Positions 45,781 to 56,089 of a stretch of DNA of 64,000 nucleotides are shown piece by piece. Numbering within the stretch: position 1 is the stretch's first letter; the number at the start of each line of letters is the position of its first letter. Source of the DNA: Bifidobacterium sp. ESL0728 (GTDB lineage Bacteria; Actinomycetota; Actinomycetes; Actinomycetales; Bifidobacteriaceae); the NCBI RefSeq assembly GCF_029392015.1, contig NZ_CP113925.1:124001-188000 (forward strand), given 5' to 3'. The notes beneath the pieces are model-generated. The model was not told where the DNA came from. It ran no database searches and saw only the letters and a program-made list of their open reading frames with translations. The position numbers and the translations under genes were made by a program.

Positions 45781-46668
45781 ATGAGCGATGAAGCAGTGAA
45801 CAGCGAATATTCCGGCGAACCAGACGAACCGAACGAGAAAATCGGCGGTAACGCGGGCAGCGGGAATGGTAATGGTAACGGCAGCAACAGTAATGCGGGC
45901 AGTGGGAGTGACAACGGTAACGGCGGCAACGGCCTGATTGGCCGCGAATCCGATGCCATTGAAGGCCGCTTCGGCGACCCGATGGAGATTGCCCACGTCA
46001 TTTATTCACAGGGCGGCGGCAAGGCTCGCCCGACGCGGCCGATGTTCCTGTGCCTGCATGGCTGGGGTTCCAACGAGCAGGATCTGGCGCAGATGATGCG
46101 CTACGTCGCGCCCGGCAATGATTACGTTTCGCTGCGCGCGCCGCTGGTGCTGCAGGCCGAGGGGCCGGGGGAGTTCGGCAGCGGGTCCGGCGCGTATAGC
46201 TGGTTCCACGACGGCGTGCCCACCGGCGAGGATTTGGACAGGGACATTTTTGCGGCGGCCACTGCGGTCGATAATTGGGTCGGCGAGCACATCGATCCTG
46301 AGCGCGAGCTTGTGCCGATCGGCTTCTCGCAGGGTGCGGCGCTCGCGATTCATCTTTTGCGCGTTCACCCAGAGCGTTACCGCGCGGTTGCGGCGCTTTC
46401 CGGGTTCGTGGCCCCTGCGCAGGTTCCGGGCACGGCTCCGGCCGATGACCGGCTTGCGGATATGGAAAAGCCGGTTTTCTACGGTTACGGCGACCGCGAC
46501 AACGTCCTGCCGAAATACGAGATTTACGGCGCGACCGCATGGCTTGAGGAGCACACGTGGCTGACGGTGAAGAACTATCACCAGCTCGATCACGCCGTGA
46601 GCCCGGCAGAATTCACCGACCTCACCCAGTGGCTCCTCCTCAACGACATTTCCTCCGGCGTCGTCTGA
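45781..46668 (+). CDS. Alpha/beta hydrolase, phospholipase/carboxylesterase type
   Basis: A 295-residue serine hydrolase. The catalytic Ser is in GFSQGAALAIHL, an Asp in YGDRDNVLP and a His in NYHQLDHAVSP; LHGWGSNEQDL provides the oxyanion side. This order matches the PF02230 esterase group. The N-terminal 60 residues are Gly/Asn/Ser-rich and not part of the fold. The start is uncertain: ATG 45781 follows TATCAT (45768-45773) at the distance expected for a leaderless transcript; ATG 45772 and TTG 45760 are alternatives; none has a ribosome site. Confidence 0.85.
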   Translation: MSDEAVNSEYSGEPDEPNEKIGGNAGSGNGNGNGSNSNAGSGSDNGNGGNGLIGRESDAIEGRFGDPMEIAHVIYSQGGGKARPTRPMFLCLHGWGSNEQDLAQMMRYVAPGNDYVSLRAPLVLQAEGPGEFGSGSGAYSWFHDGVPTGEDLDRDIFAAATAVDNWVGEHIDPERELVPIGFSQGAALAIHLLRVHPERYRAVAALSGFVAPAQVPGTAPADDRLADMEKPVFYGYGDRDNVLPKYEIYGATAWLEEHTWLTVKNYHQLDHAVSPAEFTDLTQWLLLNDISSGVV

Positions 46669-46910
46669 GCTCTACAGTTCCGCTTCCGCATCAACTTGCT
46701 GAACCGCTGAGCCGTTAAGCAGAAAGTCCAGTGGACTTTCTGTAGGCGATGAGAGCGCGATTTTCGAGCGCGAAAGAGCGATGAGAACCCAACCGAAGTC
46801 TGTTTTTTCAACGCCACTAGCCCTGTGGGCTCCGCGTAGGCGAGGTGAGCACGCGCTAAGCGTGCGAAGGATGCAGGTCGAAATTAGTGTGGTTGTAGAA
46901 TTGGAAACCT
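46669..46910. other. Gap with short hairpins between converging genes
   Basis: AGAAAGTCCA and TGGACTTTCT (46721-46741) form an almost continuous palindrome. The words TAGGCGATGAGAGCGCG (near 46744) and TAGGCGAGGTGAGCACGCG (near 46838) are related. No gene is supported. It separates the esterase from the antiporter. Confidence 0.4.
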
Positions 46911-48989
46911 TTATAATTCGGCCTCAGCATCGACCTGCATCACATACACGTTCCTGCGCAAGTGCTTCGCCTGATTACGCGTAATCTCGCCGGAGTCGAG
47001 CATGTCCTGAATCACTCCGAGCTCGATGGAATAGCTCTCGTGCTTGACCTCGTCGATTTGCGGCGCGGCCTTAGCGGCGGCGGCGATGTCCTTGCGGCTG
47101 CGCAGTTCCGCCCGTGCGCGCTGGTAGTCGCGCAGCAGCAGCGTGCAGTATTCGGATTTGTAGGTGTCGCCGCGCATTTCCTCATACAGCCGGTTGATGA
47201 CGTGGTCGATGGCGTCGATCTGTGTGGCTCGCAGATAATAGTAAATTTCATTCTCATTGAGCATCGGCGCGGTGCGACGGAACTTGTTGTTGGCACGTCG
47301 CGCAAGCGTAAGGATTTGCCGGCGCAGCGCGTGCGCCCGTCCGCGAATCTGCGAAACCGCGCGATGATGCGTTTTCTTGTCGGCCGTGTGCCGCAGCGTG
47401 TTCATGATCTGGTCGAGCATGCGTTCGCACGCCTCGATCTGCAGCTGACGATTGTGCTCGTTCATTTCCGTGTCGGCCTGAGTGTCCGCCAACCGCTGCC
47501 GCACGTAGTCCTTCTCCCAGTGCAGTGCGTCGATCTGCAGCGTCTCGAATTCCTCCACATTGAAGCCGCTGATGCGTTGGCGCAGGCGGGTGATGCGGTT
47601 GTTGTATGAATCGATGACCGGCAGAATCACACGGCGATTGCTATCGTTGACGCGCTCGGAAAGTTCCTGTACGGTGCGTGTGAGTTCTTCGATGGTGATT
47701 TCCGTGAGCTTTTCGGATTCCTCGGCATCGTCCTTGGCCGGCGCGAGCAATGGCAGCATGAAATTGGCCAGCAGCAGCGTCAGGACGATGACACCGGAAG
47801 CGATGAAAATAAGTTCGTTGCGCATTGGGAACGCGTCGCCGGAAGCGACGGTGTAAGGAATGGTGAACATCAACGCGAGAGTGATGGTGCCCTTCGGCCC
47901 GCCGAACGTCATAACCGCCGCGTCGCGTAGTGAGCGCCGCTTCAGAGTAATACGTTTGCCGGTTTCGGGGTCACGGGTTGGCGCGGCGATAAGCCAGACC
48001 CACAGGAACCGAATGGCGATGGCCACGATGGTGACCAGAAGAATGATGCAGACCAGCGCGGTGTTGCTGACATGGTGGTCGTTCCAGCTGGCCAGCATGG
48101 CGTCGGGCAGCTGCATGCCGAGCAAAATGAATACGGTGCCGTTCAACACGAACGAAAGCACCGTCCACACGCTGTTCGAGACGATATTGGTGCGCGCGAC
48201 GTTGGGTCGGCCGGTGCCGTTGCGGTCGAAATGGACGGTCAGGCCGAAGGCGACCACCGCGAGAATGCCGGAAATATGCAGTTCTTCGGCACCCAGGAAG
48301 ACGAGGAACGGCAGGAACAGTTCCATTAGAATGCGCGTGGTCATCGTCTCCCAGCCCAGTTGCCGGGCCAAAGTGAAGACCCAGTTGGCGAGGAAGCCCA
48401 TCAGAACGCCGACGATGATGCCGCCGAAGAACGAAAGCAGGAAATCCTTGGTGGCGTTGGCCATCGAGAACGAGCCGGTGACGGCCGCGAGAATCGAGAA
48501 CTGGAAGCCGATGACGCCGGAAGCGTCGTTGAACAGCGATTCTCCGGTCAGTATTCCGGCCTGTTCCTTGGTAAACGAGGCTTCGCTGGAAAGCGAGGAG
48601 ACCGCCACCGCGTCGGTCGGCCCGAGCGCCGCGCCCAACGCAAACGCCGCCGCCAACGGAATCACCGGCCACACCGCGTGCAGCATGAAGCCCACGACGG
48701 CCATCGTTCCCAGCGCCAGTCCGATGGCCATGGGCAGCGAGAATTTCAGCGTTTTGAAGAGCATCCGCTTGTCGATTTCGTGCGCTTCGACGTAAAGCAG
48801 CGGTGCGATGAAGAGCACCATAAAAAGTTCAGGGTCGAGCTTTACGTGCGGGAACGCGGGCAGGAAGGCAAGCGCGACGCCGAGCGCGATTTGCACGAGT
48901 GGGGTCGATATTCGCGGAATGAACCGGCTGATGAACGATGAGAGCACGACGGCCCCCAGGATGCAGAGAATCAGCTCGAAAATTGCCAC
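46911..48989 (-). CDS. Na+/H+ antiporter, CPA1/NhaP type
   Basis: A 692-residue ion exchanger. About 12 hydrophobic segments cover residues 1-420. FALGAALGPTDAVAVSSL and ILTGESLFNDASGVIGFQ (with the ion-binding Asp) are CPA1 hallmarks. A long cytoplasmic tail (about 420-692) is rich in charged helices. The start is GTG 48989, with AAAGGA well placed upstream; a longer frame to 49052 lacks this and adds a hydrophilic stretch. It helps sodium and pH homeostasis. Monocistronic. Confidence 0.92.
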   Translation of the reverse strand: MAIFELILCILGAVVLSSFISRFIPRISTPLVQIALGVALAFLPAFPHVKLDPELFMVLFIAPLLYVEAHEIDKRMLFKTLKFSLPMAIGLALGTMAVVGFMLHAVWPVIPLAAAFALGAALGPTDAVAVSSLSSEASFTKEQAGILTGESLFNDASGVIGFQFSILAAVTGSFSMANATKDFLLSFFGGIIVGVLMGFLANWVFTLARQLGWETMTTRILMELFLPFLVFLGAEELHISGILAVVAFGLTVHFDRNGTGRPNVARTNIVSNSVWTVLSFVLNGTVFILLGMQLPDAMLASWNDHHVSNTALVCIILLVTIVAIAIRFLWVWLIAAPTRDPETGKRITLKRRSLRDAAVMTFGGPKGTITLALMFTIPYTVASGDAFPMRNELIFIASGVIVLTLLLANFMLPLLAPAKDDAEESEKLTEITIEELTRTVQELSERVNDSNRRVILPVIDSYNNRITRLRQRISGFNVEEFETLQIDALHWEKDYVRQRLADTQADTEMNEHNRQLQIEACERMLDQIMNTLRHTADKKTHHRAVSQIRGRAHALRRQILTLARRANNKFRRTAPMLNENEIYYYLRATQIDAIDHVINRLYEEMRGDTYKSEYCTLLLRDYQRARAELRSRKDIAAAAKAAPQIDEVKHESYSIELGVIQDMLDSGEITRNQAKHLRRNVYVMQVDAEAEL

Positions 48990-49360
48990 GGATTTCGATT
49001 CCTTTCTTGGTCCGGCTTCGTTGCGTTTTGCTCGTCGGTTCGGACATTTCAAAGATTTCGGACACTATATATATTCACTATATCGAATCGTTATTTCGGC
49101 ATTATGCCGCGAGCTTTGCGGTTTTAAAGGAACGCGGGGTCTGCGCCCGCACGTTTGAGGATTCTTTTGAAAACAGTCCTGATTTTCTGCGTTAAACGTT
49201 GTGAGGCTAATGTTTCTTGACTCAAGAAGTAATACGATATTCTGTACAATTTTCACACTTTTGCAATCATTACCAATGACATCCCCGAAATCGGCCGCCG
49301 GCTTTAATCGAACCCGCTTGTTTTCGTATTTGGTTGCCGATTGCTTTTAGACTGGGAGTC

Positions 49361-49981
49361 ATGGACACTGCGAGTTTGCGTTGCGCGATGGATGCCGCGC
49401 TGGATTTGGCGCGCGAGGCGGGAGGTGCCGGCGAGGTGCCGGTGGGCGCTCTCGTGCTCGACGCCGACGGCAGGATTATCGGACGCGGCCGCAACCGGCG
49501 TGAGGCTGACGGCGATCCGCTCGCCCATGCCGAGGTGATGGCGATGCGCGATGCGGCGGCAAGCCGCAGAAAGCTGCCGAATAATCTCCGGAAAACTCAT
49601 GTAATGCGTATCGATGATTCTCATGTCTCGGATAATGAAATTGATGAAAGAATCAATGCGGATAATGCCGATATCGATGATTCTGCAGATTCGAAACCTG
49701 TGGGCGAAAATCGAAATATACCGGTGCAGAACGCTTGGAATCTCGCCGATTGCACGCTGGTGGTCACCCTTGAGCCGTGCCCGATGTGCGCCGGAGCTGC
49801 ATTACAAACTCACATCGGCCGAATCGTTTTCGGTGCGTGGGACGCCAAACTGGGCGCGTGCGGCTCGGTGTGGGATATTCCGCGTGACCCGCATGTCGGC
49901 GCTCGCCCCGAGGTCATCGGTGGCGTGCGAGAGAGCGAGTGTGCGCAGCTGCTCGCGGGGTTTTTCTCTGTAAAACGGTAG
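49361..49981 (+). CDS. tadA: tRNA adenosine(34) deaminase with an acidic insertion
   Basis: A 206-residue enzyme that converts A34 to inosine in tRNA-Arg. Zinc site: His56 and the catalytic Glu58 in PLAHAEVMAM, and Cys140/Cys143 in EPCPMCAGA. The spacing between these two motifs is about 84 residues because of an acidic Asp/Asn/Ser-rich insertion (about residues 79-122) not typical of the family. The C-terminus keeps GAWDAKLGACGS. ATG 49361 begins with the conserved helix; GGGAG two bases before it is unusually close. TTG 49334 is an alternative start. Confidence 0.9.
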   Translation: MDTASLRCAMDAALDLAREAGGAGEVPVGALVLDADGRIIGRGRNRREADGDPLAHAEVMAMRDAAASRRKLPNNLRKTHVMRIDDSHVSDNEIDERINADNADIDDSADSKPVGENRNIPVQNAWNLADCTLVVTLEPCPMCAGAALQTHIGRIVFGAWDAKLGACGSVWDIPRDPHVGARPEVIGGVRESECAQLLAGFFSVKR

Positions 49982-50090
49982 CGGTGGTGTCTTCATTCAT
50001 CAAGTATGTGATGAATTTGTGAAGAGCAAGTCGTTTTTACAGCACTGAATGAACGATATGAATCTTTTGCCGCTCCCTGCTACGTCGGAC

Positions 50091-50108
50091 TTGATAGTGA
50101 ACTATCAA
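50091..50108. promoter_or_regulatory. Palindrome TTGATAGT-GA-ACTATCAA in a convergent gap
   Basis: Perfect 8-bp arms around GA, similar in look to MarR-type operators. It lies between two gene ends (49981 and 50277), with no gene start nearby. The rest of 49982-50276 holds no supported gene. Confidence 0.5.
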
Positions 50109-50276
50109 ATCGTTGAAATTATGCCGTTTCGAAATTTTCGGTTTCAATAATTGTCATACAAATGCAGCAGCGAACCCCTGTTTTGAGTATTTTAGCTTTT
50201 AGTGCTGCGTACTACGTACAGTCGTACTTACCGATTGCTCGTGCTTCTTCATTGCCAAAATAAACAGCCGGATATT

Positions 50277-51197
50277 CTATTTGTTCGGCAGCTTCGGGCC
50301 GATGCCGGGCGTGATCTTCAGAGCTGTCCAAGCGGAACGCAGCATAATAATAAAGAGGTAGGCCGCGAGCAGGTACGAGCCCACTTTCGCGGAGACGAAC
50401 GCGGCGACCCAAGCGCCCAGCGGTGTGCCGCAAGCAGCCGCGATGCCAATGATCAGGCCGTTTTTGAGATGTACCAGCCCACGCTTCCAGTTGGCGATGG
50501 TGCCGGTGATGGCGCTGGGGAACATAGCCAAAAGCGAGGTGCCGCGCGCGACCAGATCGCTCGCCCCGAACAGCAGCGAAAGCGCCGGAACGGTGACGGC
50601 CCCGCCGCCGATGCCGAGCAGCGCCGAAAGCATACCGATGAATATGCCGAGCAGCACCAGCAGAATGCCTTTGATGACGGTCAAGTGAATGCTGGAATTG
50701 CGCGAAGGTGTCAAGATCAGTTGGCTGACCACGACGAATGCGAGGAACGCGACGAAGAACCAGCGCAGGAAGACTTCGGAAAGCCGCGAGAGCAGCCAGC
50801 TGCCGATTTGCGAGCCGATAATCGTGCCGACCACCATCAGCAGCGCCGCGATCCAATCGACGTGCCCGCTCATCGCGTAGGAAACCACGCCGGAAATCGA
50901 AAGCGGAATAATCGCCGCCAGCGAGGTCGCCGCCGCATGCCGCTGGGTCATGCCGAGCCAAACGAGCGCCGGCACGATGATCGATCCGCCGCCGATGCCG
51001 AAAAGCCCCGAGAAGAAACCGGCGATAAGCCCGACCACGATCATGATGACAATCTGCTGCACCGGCCCGCGCGTAACAGGCAATTCCTCCTGAACTTCCT
51101 CATCGGCCCCGACTTCCTTCTCAGCCCCGGCTTCCGTTTCGCGGCTTTTCTTCCCGGCCTTCGCTTCGTCGTCCGCCGCGCGTTCCTGCTCGCCCAT
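50277..51197 (-). CDS. TauE/SafE-family sulfite or organic anion exporter
   Basis: A 306-residue membrane protein with about eight helices. It has the duplicated family pattern GFFSGLFGIGGGSIIVPALV (near residue 62) and GMLSALLGIGGGAVTVPALS (near residue 205), typical of TSUP transporters. A hydrophilic acidic N-terminus of about 45 residues precedes the first helix. The substrate is not clear; family members export sulfite, sulfoacetate or similar anions. The start at 51197 is the first in frame with GGGAAGG close upstream; an internal start is possible. Confidence 0.85.
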   Translation of the reverse strand: MGEQERAADDEAKAGKKSRETEAGAEKEVGADEEVQEELPVTRGPVQQIVIMIVVGLIAGFFSGLFGIGGGSIIVPALVWLGMTQRHAAATSLAAIIPLSISGVVSYAMSGHVDWIAALLMVVGTIIGSQIGSWLLSRLSEVFLRWFFVAFLAFVVVSQLILTPSRNSSIHLTVIKGILLVLLGIFIGMLSALLGIGGGAVTVPALSLLFGASDLVARGTSLLAMFPSAITGTIANWKRGLVHLKNGLIIGIAAACGTPLGAWVAAFVSAKVGSYLLAAYLFIIMLRSAWTALKITPGIGPKLPNK

Positions 51198-51225
51198 ACC
51201 TTCCCGCTTCTTTCTGCTCTTTCGG

Positions 51226-51270
51226 TGCTATCGGCCTTTATGCTACGGCCTTTTATGCTATCGGCCTGTA
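51226..51270. repeat. Three tandem 15-bp units upstream of the TauE/SafE gene
   Basis: TGCTATCGGCCTTTA, TGCTACGGCCTTTTA and TGCTATCGGCCTGTA follow directly. They lie within 75 bases of the start codon, in the likely promoter or leader region. Confidence 0.8.
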
Positions 51271-51592
51271 GTCTTGCTCGTAGTTCGTACTTTCGATTTT
51301 CGTTGTTCCAAGCCGATAACTGTTACCGATAACCGTTGCCTTATATTCTATGGATATTCTATGGAGTGCCGCAAAGTTTCTGCCCCGATTACCGCATAAA
51401 AATCATGATGTGGTCAAATAAGTTTTGTTATTTCCGTTTCGTGCCGGGTGCTGACGGGTTATGCCTTTGCTCGAACAATTCTCCTGTAAGGGCTTTGTGA
51501 GTTAGAATACAAATATAAGCAACATGCCTGTATGAGGGCGAGCTCGTCATTGCTTTCTCACATACAAGGGTTTCAGTGACGAAGGAGTATTC

Positions 51593-54298
51593 ATGGCGCG
51601 TTTGATCATCGTTTCCAATAGACTACCTATGTCTTTGCACGCAAAAGCAGATGGCACATACGCCCTGAGCCAGAATGTTGGCGGCCTTGCCACGGCCATC
51701 GGCCCCTACCACAAGTCCCACAACGATTGCCTGTGGGTCGGCTGGAGCGGCATCAATCCCCAAACCCGCAGCAAAGCCGAGATCGACAAGATCAGCGACG
51801 AATTTGTCAATAATCGTTGTATTCCGGTTTTCCTCGACCAAAGGGAGATCGACGGTTACTACGCCGGTTATTCCAACGATACGTTGTGGCCGCTGTTCCA
51901 CGATTTCGCGCACGAGGCCAAATTCGATTCGTCTACGTGGAAGATCTATCAGGAGGTCAACCAGAAATTCGCCGACGCTATCGCCGAGCTGGTTAATCCC
52001 GACGACACCGTATGGATTCAGGACTATCACCTCATGCTCCTGCCGGCCATGTTGCGCTCGCGTTTCCCCAAGCTTAAAATCGGCTGGTTCCTTCATATTC
52101 CGTTCCCGAGCCCCGAGATATTCCACCAGCTTCCCAACGGCAAGGAGCTTTTGGAAGGTTTGATGGGTGCCGATCTGCTCGGTTTCCATACCGAGGATTT
52201 CTGCATGAATTTCCTTGCCTCGGTACGCGCGTTGCTGCATGTCGAAGTCGATAAGGACGGCCGCATCCCGGTTCAGAGCGGCGAGACTCAACGATTCGTC
52301 ACCGTGGACGCCTTCCCCATCGGCATCGATTATGGCCTCTACCGCCGCAACGCCCATTCCAGCCTTGCGCAGGCCATGCGCCACGGCATCGAGGCCGTCA
52401 GCGGCAAACGTACGAGGCGTTTGAGCACTTCTCTTACCGCAGAATCCGAAGCTGCCGCCGAAGTCAGCGAGAATTGGAGCGCCTATACCGAAGACGATCT
52501 CTCCGAGGTCAAGCTGGCGCAGTCCGCGGCGGCCAAGCGCGGTACCAAAGACAACAAGGTCGTCGTCTCCGTTGATCGCCTCGATTACACGAAGGGCCTT
52601 CCGGAGCGTCTGCGCGCCTTCGCCCTGATGCTCAGCCGCTACCCGGAATGGGTCGGCCATGTCACGTATTACCTGCTGGCCACGCCCTCGCGTGAAGATG
52701 TCGAAACATATCGCCAGCTCAAGAATCAGGTCGATCAGCTCGTCGGCGAGATCAACGGCAAATATTCGCTGCTTTCGTGGACGCCTATCCATTACATCAC
52801 CCGTTCCCTGCCGATCAAGCCGGTTTGCGGCATCTATACCGCGGGCGACGTGGCGCTGGTCACCCCGCTTCGCGACGGCATGAACCTGGTCGCCAAGGAA
52901 TACCTGGCTTCGCGCGACGGCTCCGACGGTGCGTTGGTGCTTTCCGACGAGTGCGGCGCGGCCCGCGAGCTGACGGATGCGTTCATCGTCAATCCTTACG
53001 ACATCGAAGCGGTCTGCGAGGCCCTGCACTCGGCCTTGGAGATCGGCTCGGGCGAGGCCAAGCGCCGCAACGCCGCCATGCAGGCCAGGCTCAAGTATCG
53101 CACCGCTGGCCTGTGGAGCGCCGAGTTCCTGAGCACGTTGCGTCAGGTCAGCGACCCGCGCATGGCCGACCGCCGCCTGCAGAGCGCCCAGCGCGACCGC
53201 TTGGTTCACGAATGGGGTGTTTCCAAGCACAAGTTGGTGTTGTGCGATTACGACGGCACCTTGACGCAGATCGTCCGTACGCCCGGCCGCGCAAAGCCGA
53301 CGCGACGCCTGCGTGATTTGCTGCGTGAAGTCGGCTCCATTCCCGATGTCGATCTGTATCTTGTTTCCGGCCGTATGCGCGAGACGATGGACGAATGGTT
53401 CGGCGATTTGCCGGTTGGTCTCATCGCCGAACACGGTGCGTGGCACAGCAAGCCGCTTGGGGACGGCACCGCCAAATCCGCAGACGGCAAGACGGTTGAG
53501 CCCAAGCGTTACTGGCGTCGTGCCAGTGATCTTCCCGACCCCGACGAATGGCGCCCGATCATCGAGACCATTATGAACAAGTTCGTCTCCCGTGTTCCGC
53601 AGTCGTTCATCGAATACAAGTCCACGGATTTGGCTTGGCATTATCGTATGAGCGACCCGAAGCTTGCCAAGGAGCAGCGTGAGCGTCTGGTGACGGAGCT
53701 GCAGAAGGTCTGCCCGCAGTACGGCCTGATGGTCATGCGCAACGCCAAGGTCATCGAGGTTTGCCCGGCCAACGTCAGCAAGGGCGAGTCCGTCAAGCCG
53801 TTGCTGGATAGCGGCCGTTACGATTTCGCGCTTGCGTTGGGCGACGATACCACCGACGAGACCATGTTCGCCGCCGTCTCCAGTTGTGATTCCGCTCGTG
53901 ATGGTGAGAATTTGCTCGATGAGCGCGATGTCGAGAACGTTGGTGTGTCCAAGACGGCCGATTCCGCGCAGACCTCAGCCGCAGATGGCGGCGCAGCGTC
54001 TGAAGCCGATGGCTCGAAGCCTGCGAAGAAGTCCGCAAAGCCTTCCGTTGCGTGGACCATCAAGGTCGGCGCCGGAGATACGAACGCCCGTTCGCGCATT
54101 GCCACCCCGACCGATACGGCCCGCCTGCTGGGCTACCTGGTAGCCGAGTCCGAGGCCGTAGCCGCCGGCACCGCTCCTGATGAAGTTCCCGAGGCTCCCA
54201 AGTCCAAGCCCAAGACGAAGCGCGCGTCAAAGTCCAAAGCCAAGTCAAAGACTTCCGCCAAGTCTAAGGCCAAGGCCGCTTCAAAGTCCCAAAAGTAG
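51593..54298 (+). CDS. otsAB: Fused trehalose-6-phosphate synthase and phosphatase
   Basis: A 901-residue bifunctional enzyme. Residues 1-505 are a GT20 glycosyltransferase ([46 protein letters not shown]) that joins UDP-glucose to glucose-6-phosphate. Residues about 545-830 are a HAD-type phosphatase (CDYDGTLT with the nucleophile Asp, [10 protein letters not shown]) that removes the phosphate to yield trehalose. An Ala/Ser/Asp-rich insertion sits inside the phosphatase near residues 768-820. The C-terminus is a Lys/Ser/Ala-rich tail (about 35 residues). GAAGGAG lies before the ATG. The fusion implies channelled trehalose synthesis for stress protection. The promoter gap 51271-51592 shows no other feature. 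Confidence 0.95.
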   Translation: MARLIIVSNRLPMSLHAKADGTYALSQNVGGLATAIGPYHKSHNDCLWVGWSGINPQTRSKAEIDKISDEFVNNRCIPVFLDQREIDGYYAGYSNDTLWPLFHDFAHEAKFDSSTWKIYQEVNQKFADAIAELVNPDDTVWIQDYHLMLLPAMLRSRFPKLKIGWFLHIPFPSPEIFHQLPNGKELLEGLMGADLLGFHTEDFCMNFLASVRALLHVEVDKDGRIPVQSGETQRFVTVDAFPIGIDYGLYRRNAHSSLAQAMRHGIEAVSGKRTRRLSTSLTAESEAAAEVSENWSAYTEDDLSEVKLAQSAAAKRGTKDNKVVVSVDRLDYTKGLPERLRAFALMLSRYPEWVGHVTYYLLATPSREDVETYRQLKNQVDQLVGEINGKYSLLSWTPIHYITRSLPIKPVCGIYTAGDVALVTPLRDGMNLVAKEYLASRDGSDGALVLSDECGAARELTDAFIVNPYDIEAVCEALHSALEIGSGEAKRRNAAMQARLKYRTAGLWSAEFLSTLRQVSDPRMADRRLQSAQRDRLVHEWGVSKHKLVLCDYDGTLTQIVRTPGRAKPTRRLRDLLREVGSIPDVDLYLVSGRMRETMDEWFGDLPVGLIAEHGAWHSKPLGDGTAKSADGKTVEPKRYWRRASDLPDPDEWRPIIETIMNKFVSRVPQSFIEYKSTDLAWHYRMSDPKLAKEQRERLVTELQKVCPQYGLMVMRNAKVIEVCPANVSKGESVKPLLDSGRYDFALALGDDTTDETMFAAVSSCDSARDGENLLDERDVENVGVSKTADSAQTSAADGGAASEADGSKPAKKSAKPSVAWTIKVGAGDTNARSRIATPTDTARLLGYLVAESEAVAAGTAPDEVPEAPKSKPKTKRASKSKAKSKTSAKSKAKAASKSQK

Positions 54299-54344
54299 TA
54301 TTCGTATTTTGGAACATTGAGCTGGATGCCGCGCGGCGCGGCCG

Positions 54345-54350
54345 TAGAAT
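54345..54350 (+). promoter_or_regulatory. -10 box placed for a leaderless ilvA transcript
   Basis: TAGAAT ends six bases before the ATG at 54357, with no ribosome binding site between. A -35 box is not clear; TTGAGC at 54317-54322 is too far by standard spacing. Confidence 0.45.
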
Positions 54351-54356
54351 CGGCGT

Positions 54357-55622
54357 ATGAAACAAGTTGACGTTGTCAAAGCGCTGCAGCACGATCATGC
54401 GGCCGAGTTGAAGAAGGCCGCCGAAAGACTGAAAGGGACCGCGCGCCATACGCGTATTATCCCTTCGCCCGCCCTTTCCGAGGCCACGGGCCACGAGGTT
54501 CTTCTGAAGCCGGAGAACCTTCAGGTCACGGGTTCCTTCAAGATTCGCGGCGCGTACAACAAAATCGCCTCGCTGTCAGACGAGGAGTTGGACAGGGGCA
54601 TCGTCACGGCCTCGGCCGGCAACCACGCGCAGGGTGTCGCCTACGCGGCCCGCGAGCGCGGCGCGAAAGCGACGATCGTCATGCCCGAGAGCACTCCGCC
54701 GCTGAAGGTCGACGCGACGAAGTCCTACGGAGCCGACGTCGTCCTGCACGGCAATCTCTTCGACGACGCGGCCGAATACGCCTCCGAGCTTTCCGAGCGC
54801 GACGGCCTGGTCTACGTCCGTCCGTTCGACGATTACGAGGTGCTTTGCGGCCAGGGCACCATCGGCTTGGAGATCCTCGAGGACGTCCCGAACGTCACCG
54901 ACGTCGTCGTTCCCTTGGGTGGGGGCGGCCTGGGCTCAGGTGTGGCGCTCGCCATCAAGACGTTCAAGCCGGAGGTTCGCGTCATCGGCGCGATTCCGGA
55001 GGGCTCGCCCGCTTTCAAGAATTCGTTCGCGGCCGGCATGGTCGTTCCGGCCGATAAGGTGGTCACTTCCGCCGAAGGCGTCGCGGTCGGCCATCCCGGC
55101 GATCTCACTTTCGCGATTTTGAACGAATACCTTGATGATCTGATCACCGTCACCGAACGCGACATCAACGAGATGATCCTTCTGATGATGGAGAAGCACA
55201 AGCTCGTGGTCGAGGCCGCCGGCGCCGTTTCGCTGGCCGCGCTTGAGCACCTGAGCCTGCGCTCGCGGGTTTTCGCCTCGGCCAAGGGCAAGCACGTCAT
55301 CGTTCCGATCATTTCCGGCGGCAACATTGACACGGTCACCATCGGCGCCGTCATACAAAAAGGCATGATCGCCCGCGGCCGCATCATGAACTTCGAGGTC
55401 GAGCTGCCCGATACCCCCGGCCAGCTGGTCAAGGTCGCGCAGGTGCTCGCCGAGGCCCGCGCCAACGTCATCGAGCTCAACCACGACCAGTTCAAGGCTT
55501 CCAGCCACTATACGGATTCCGTCTCATTGGGCGTCACCGTCGAAACGAACGGCCCCGACCACATTGCCCAGGTCTTGAAGGCCCTTAAAGAAGCCGGTTT
55601 CGACCCGAAGCGCATCTACTGA
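54357..55622 (+). CDS. ilvA: Threonine ammonia-lyase
   Basis: A 421-residue PLP enzyme that converts threonine to 2-oxobutanoate, the first step of isoleucine synthesis. The PLP lysine is Lys62 in TGSFKIRGAYN and the phosphate loop is PLGGGGLGSG (near residue 185). A single ACT domain follows (about 335-421; MNFEVELPDTPGQLVKVAQV), a layout of short biosynthetic or TdcB-like forms that may respond to amino acids. The start codon fits a leaderless message (see 54345). It lies directly after the trehalose gene but has its own promoter. Confidence 0.92.
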   Translation: MKQVDVVKALQHDHAAELKKAAERLKGTARHTRIIPSPALSEATGHEVLLKPENLQVTGSFKIRGAYNKIASLSDEELDRGIVTASAGNHAQGVAYAARERGAKATIVMPESTPPLKVDATKSYGADVVLHGNLFDDAAEYASELSERDGLVYVRPFDDYEVLCGQGTIGLEILEDVPNVTDVVVPLGGGGLGSGVALAIKTFKPEVRVIGAIPEGSPAFKNSFAAGMVVPADKVVTSAEGVAVGHPGDLTFAILNEYLDDLITVTERDINEMILLMMEKHKLVVEAAGAVSLAALEHLSLRSRVFASAKGKHVIVPIISGGNIDTVTIGAVIQKGMIARGRIMNFEVELPDTPGQLVKVAQVLAEARANVIELNHDQFKASSHYTDSVSLGVTVETNGPDHIAQVLKALKEAGFDPKRIY

Positions 55623-55672
55623 CCGAGTTTCCGCCCAGCTGAGTTTCGTTCGCCCGCGTCCATATTTGCGCT

Positions 55673-55769
55673 TTGCGGTCGTTTTGCGGCGCATTTACAG
55701 TTTTTCAGTCGCATTTCGGTCGCGAATCGGCCGCGTGCGACCGATAACGCGACCGCAAGCGACCGATAA
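55673..55769. repeat. Cluster of GCGGTCG / GCGACCG words
   Basis: TTGCGGTCG (55673-55681) and CGACCGCAA (55750-55758) are inverted. GCGACCGATAA is repeated at 55737-55747 and 55759-55769. TTTCGGTCGCG occurs in between. No gene is present in 55623-56476 apart from the elements listed here. Confidence 0.65.
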
Positions 55770-56089
55770 ATATTCCTTGGCATCAAGGTAGGGAAGCGGG
55801 AAGAAGTACAAAAATACGTTGCATCCTGAGGCCCGGTTTGCGACAGTTTTGAGCGCGGATGGCGCTTCAATGGGAAACCGTCACAGAAATATCACGCAAT
55901 ATTGTGCAAAAATTCCGAAATGTTTGATTTAATAAATGAATCTGTCGGACACGGGCAAGAACGGCTTAGTTTGAGGCGTGTCGTGCTTTTTGTCACAAAT
56001 ATCAACGGTGTAATTTAATCTGCTTAGACAAATATGCATCAAACAATAAACTGCAATATTTTCAACAGTATAACATTTTTATTAAAACC

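Noticed and set aside
50202-51332. A 376-codon plus-strand frame opposite the TauE/SafE gene
   Set aside because: It is the antisense of a clear membrane transporter and is rich in Arg/Asp/His with no domain.
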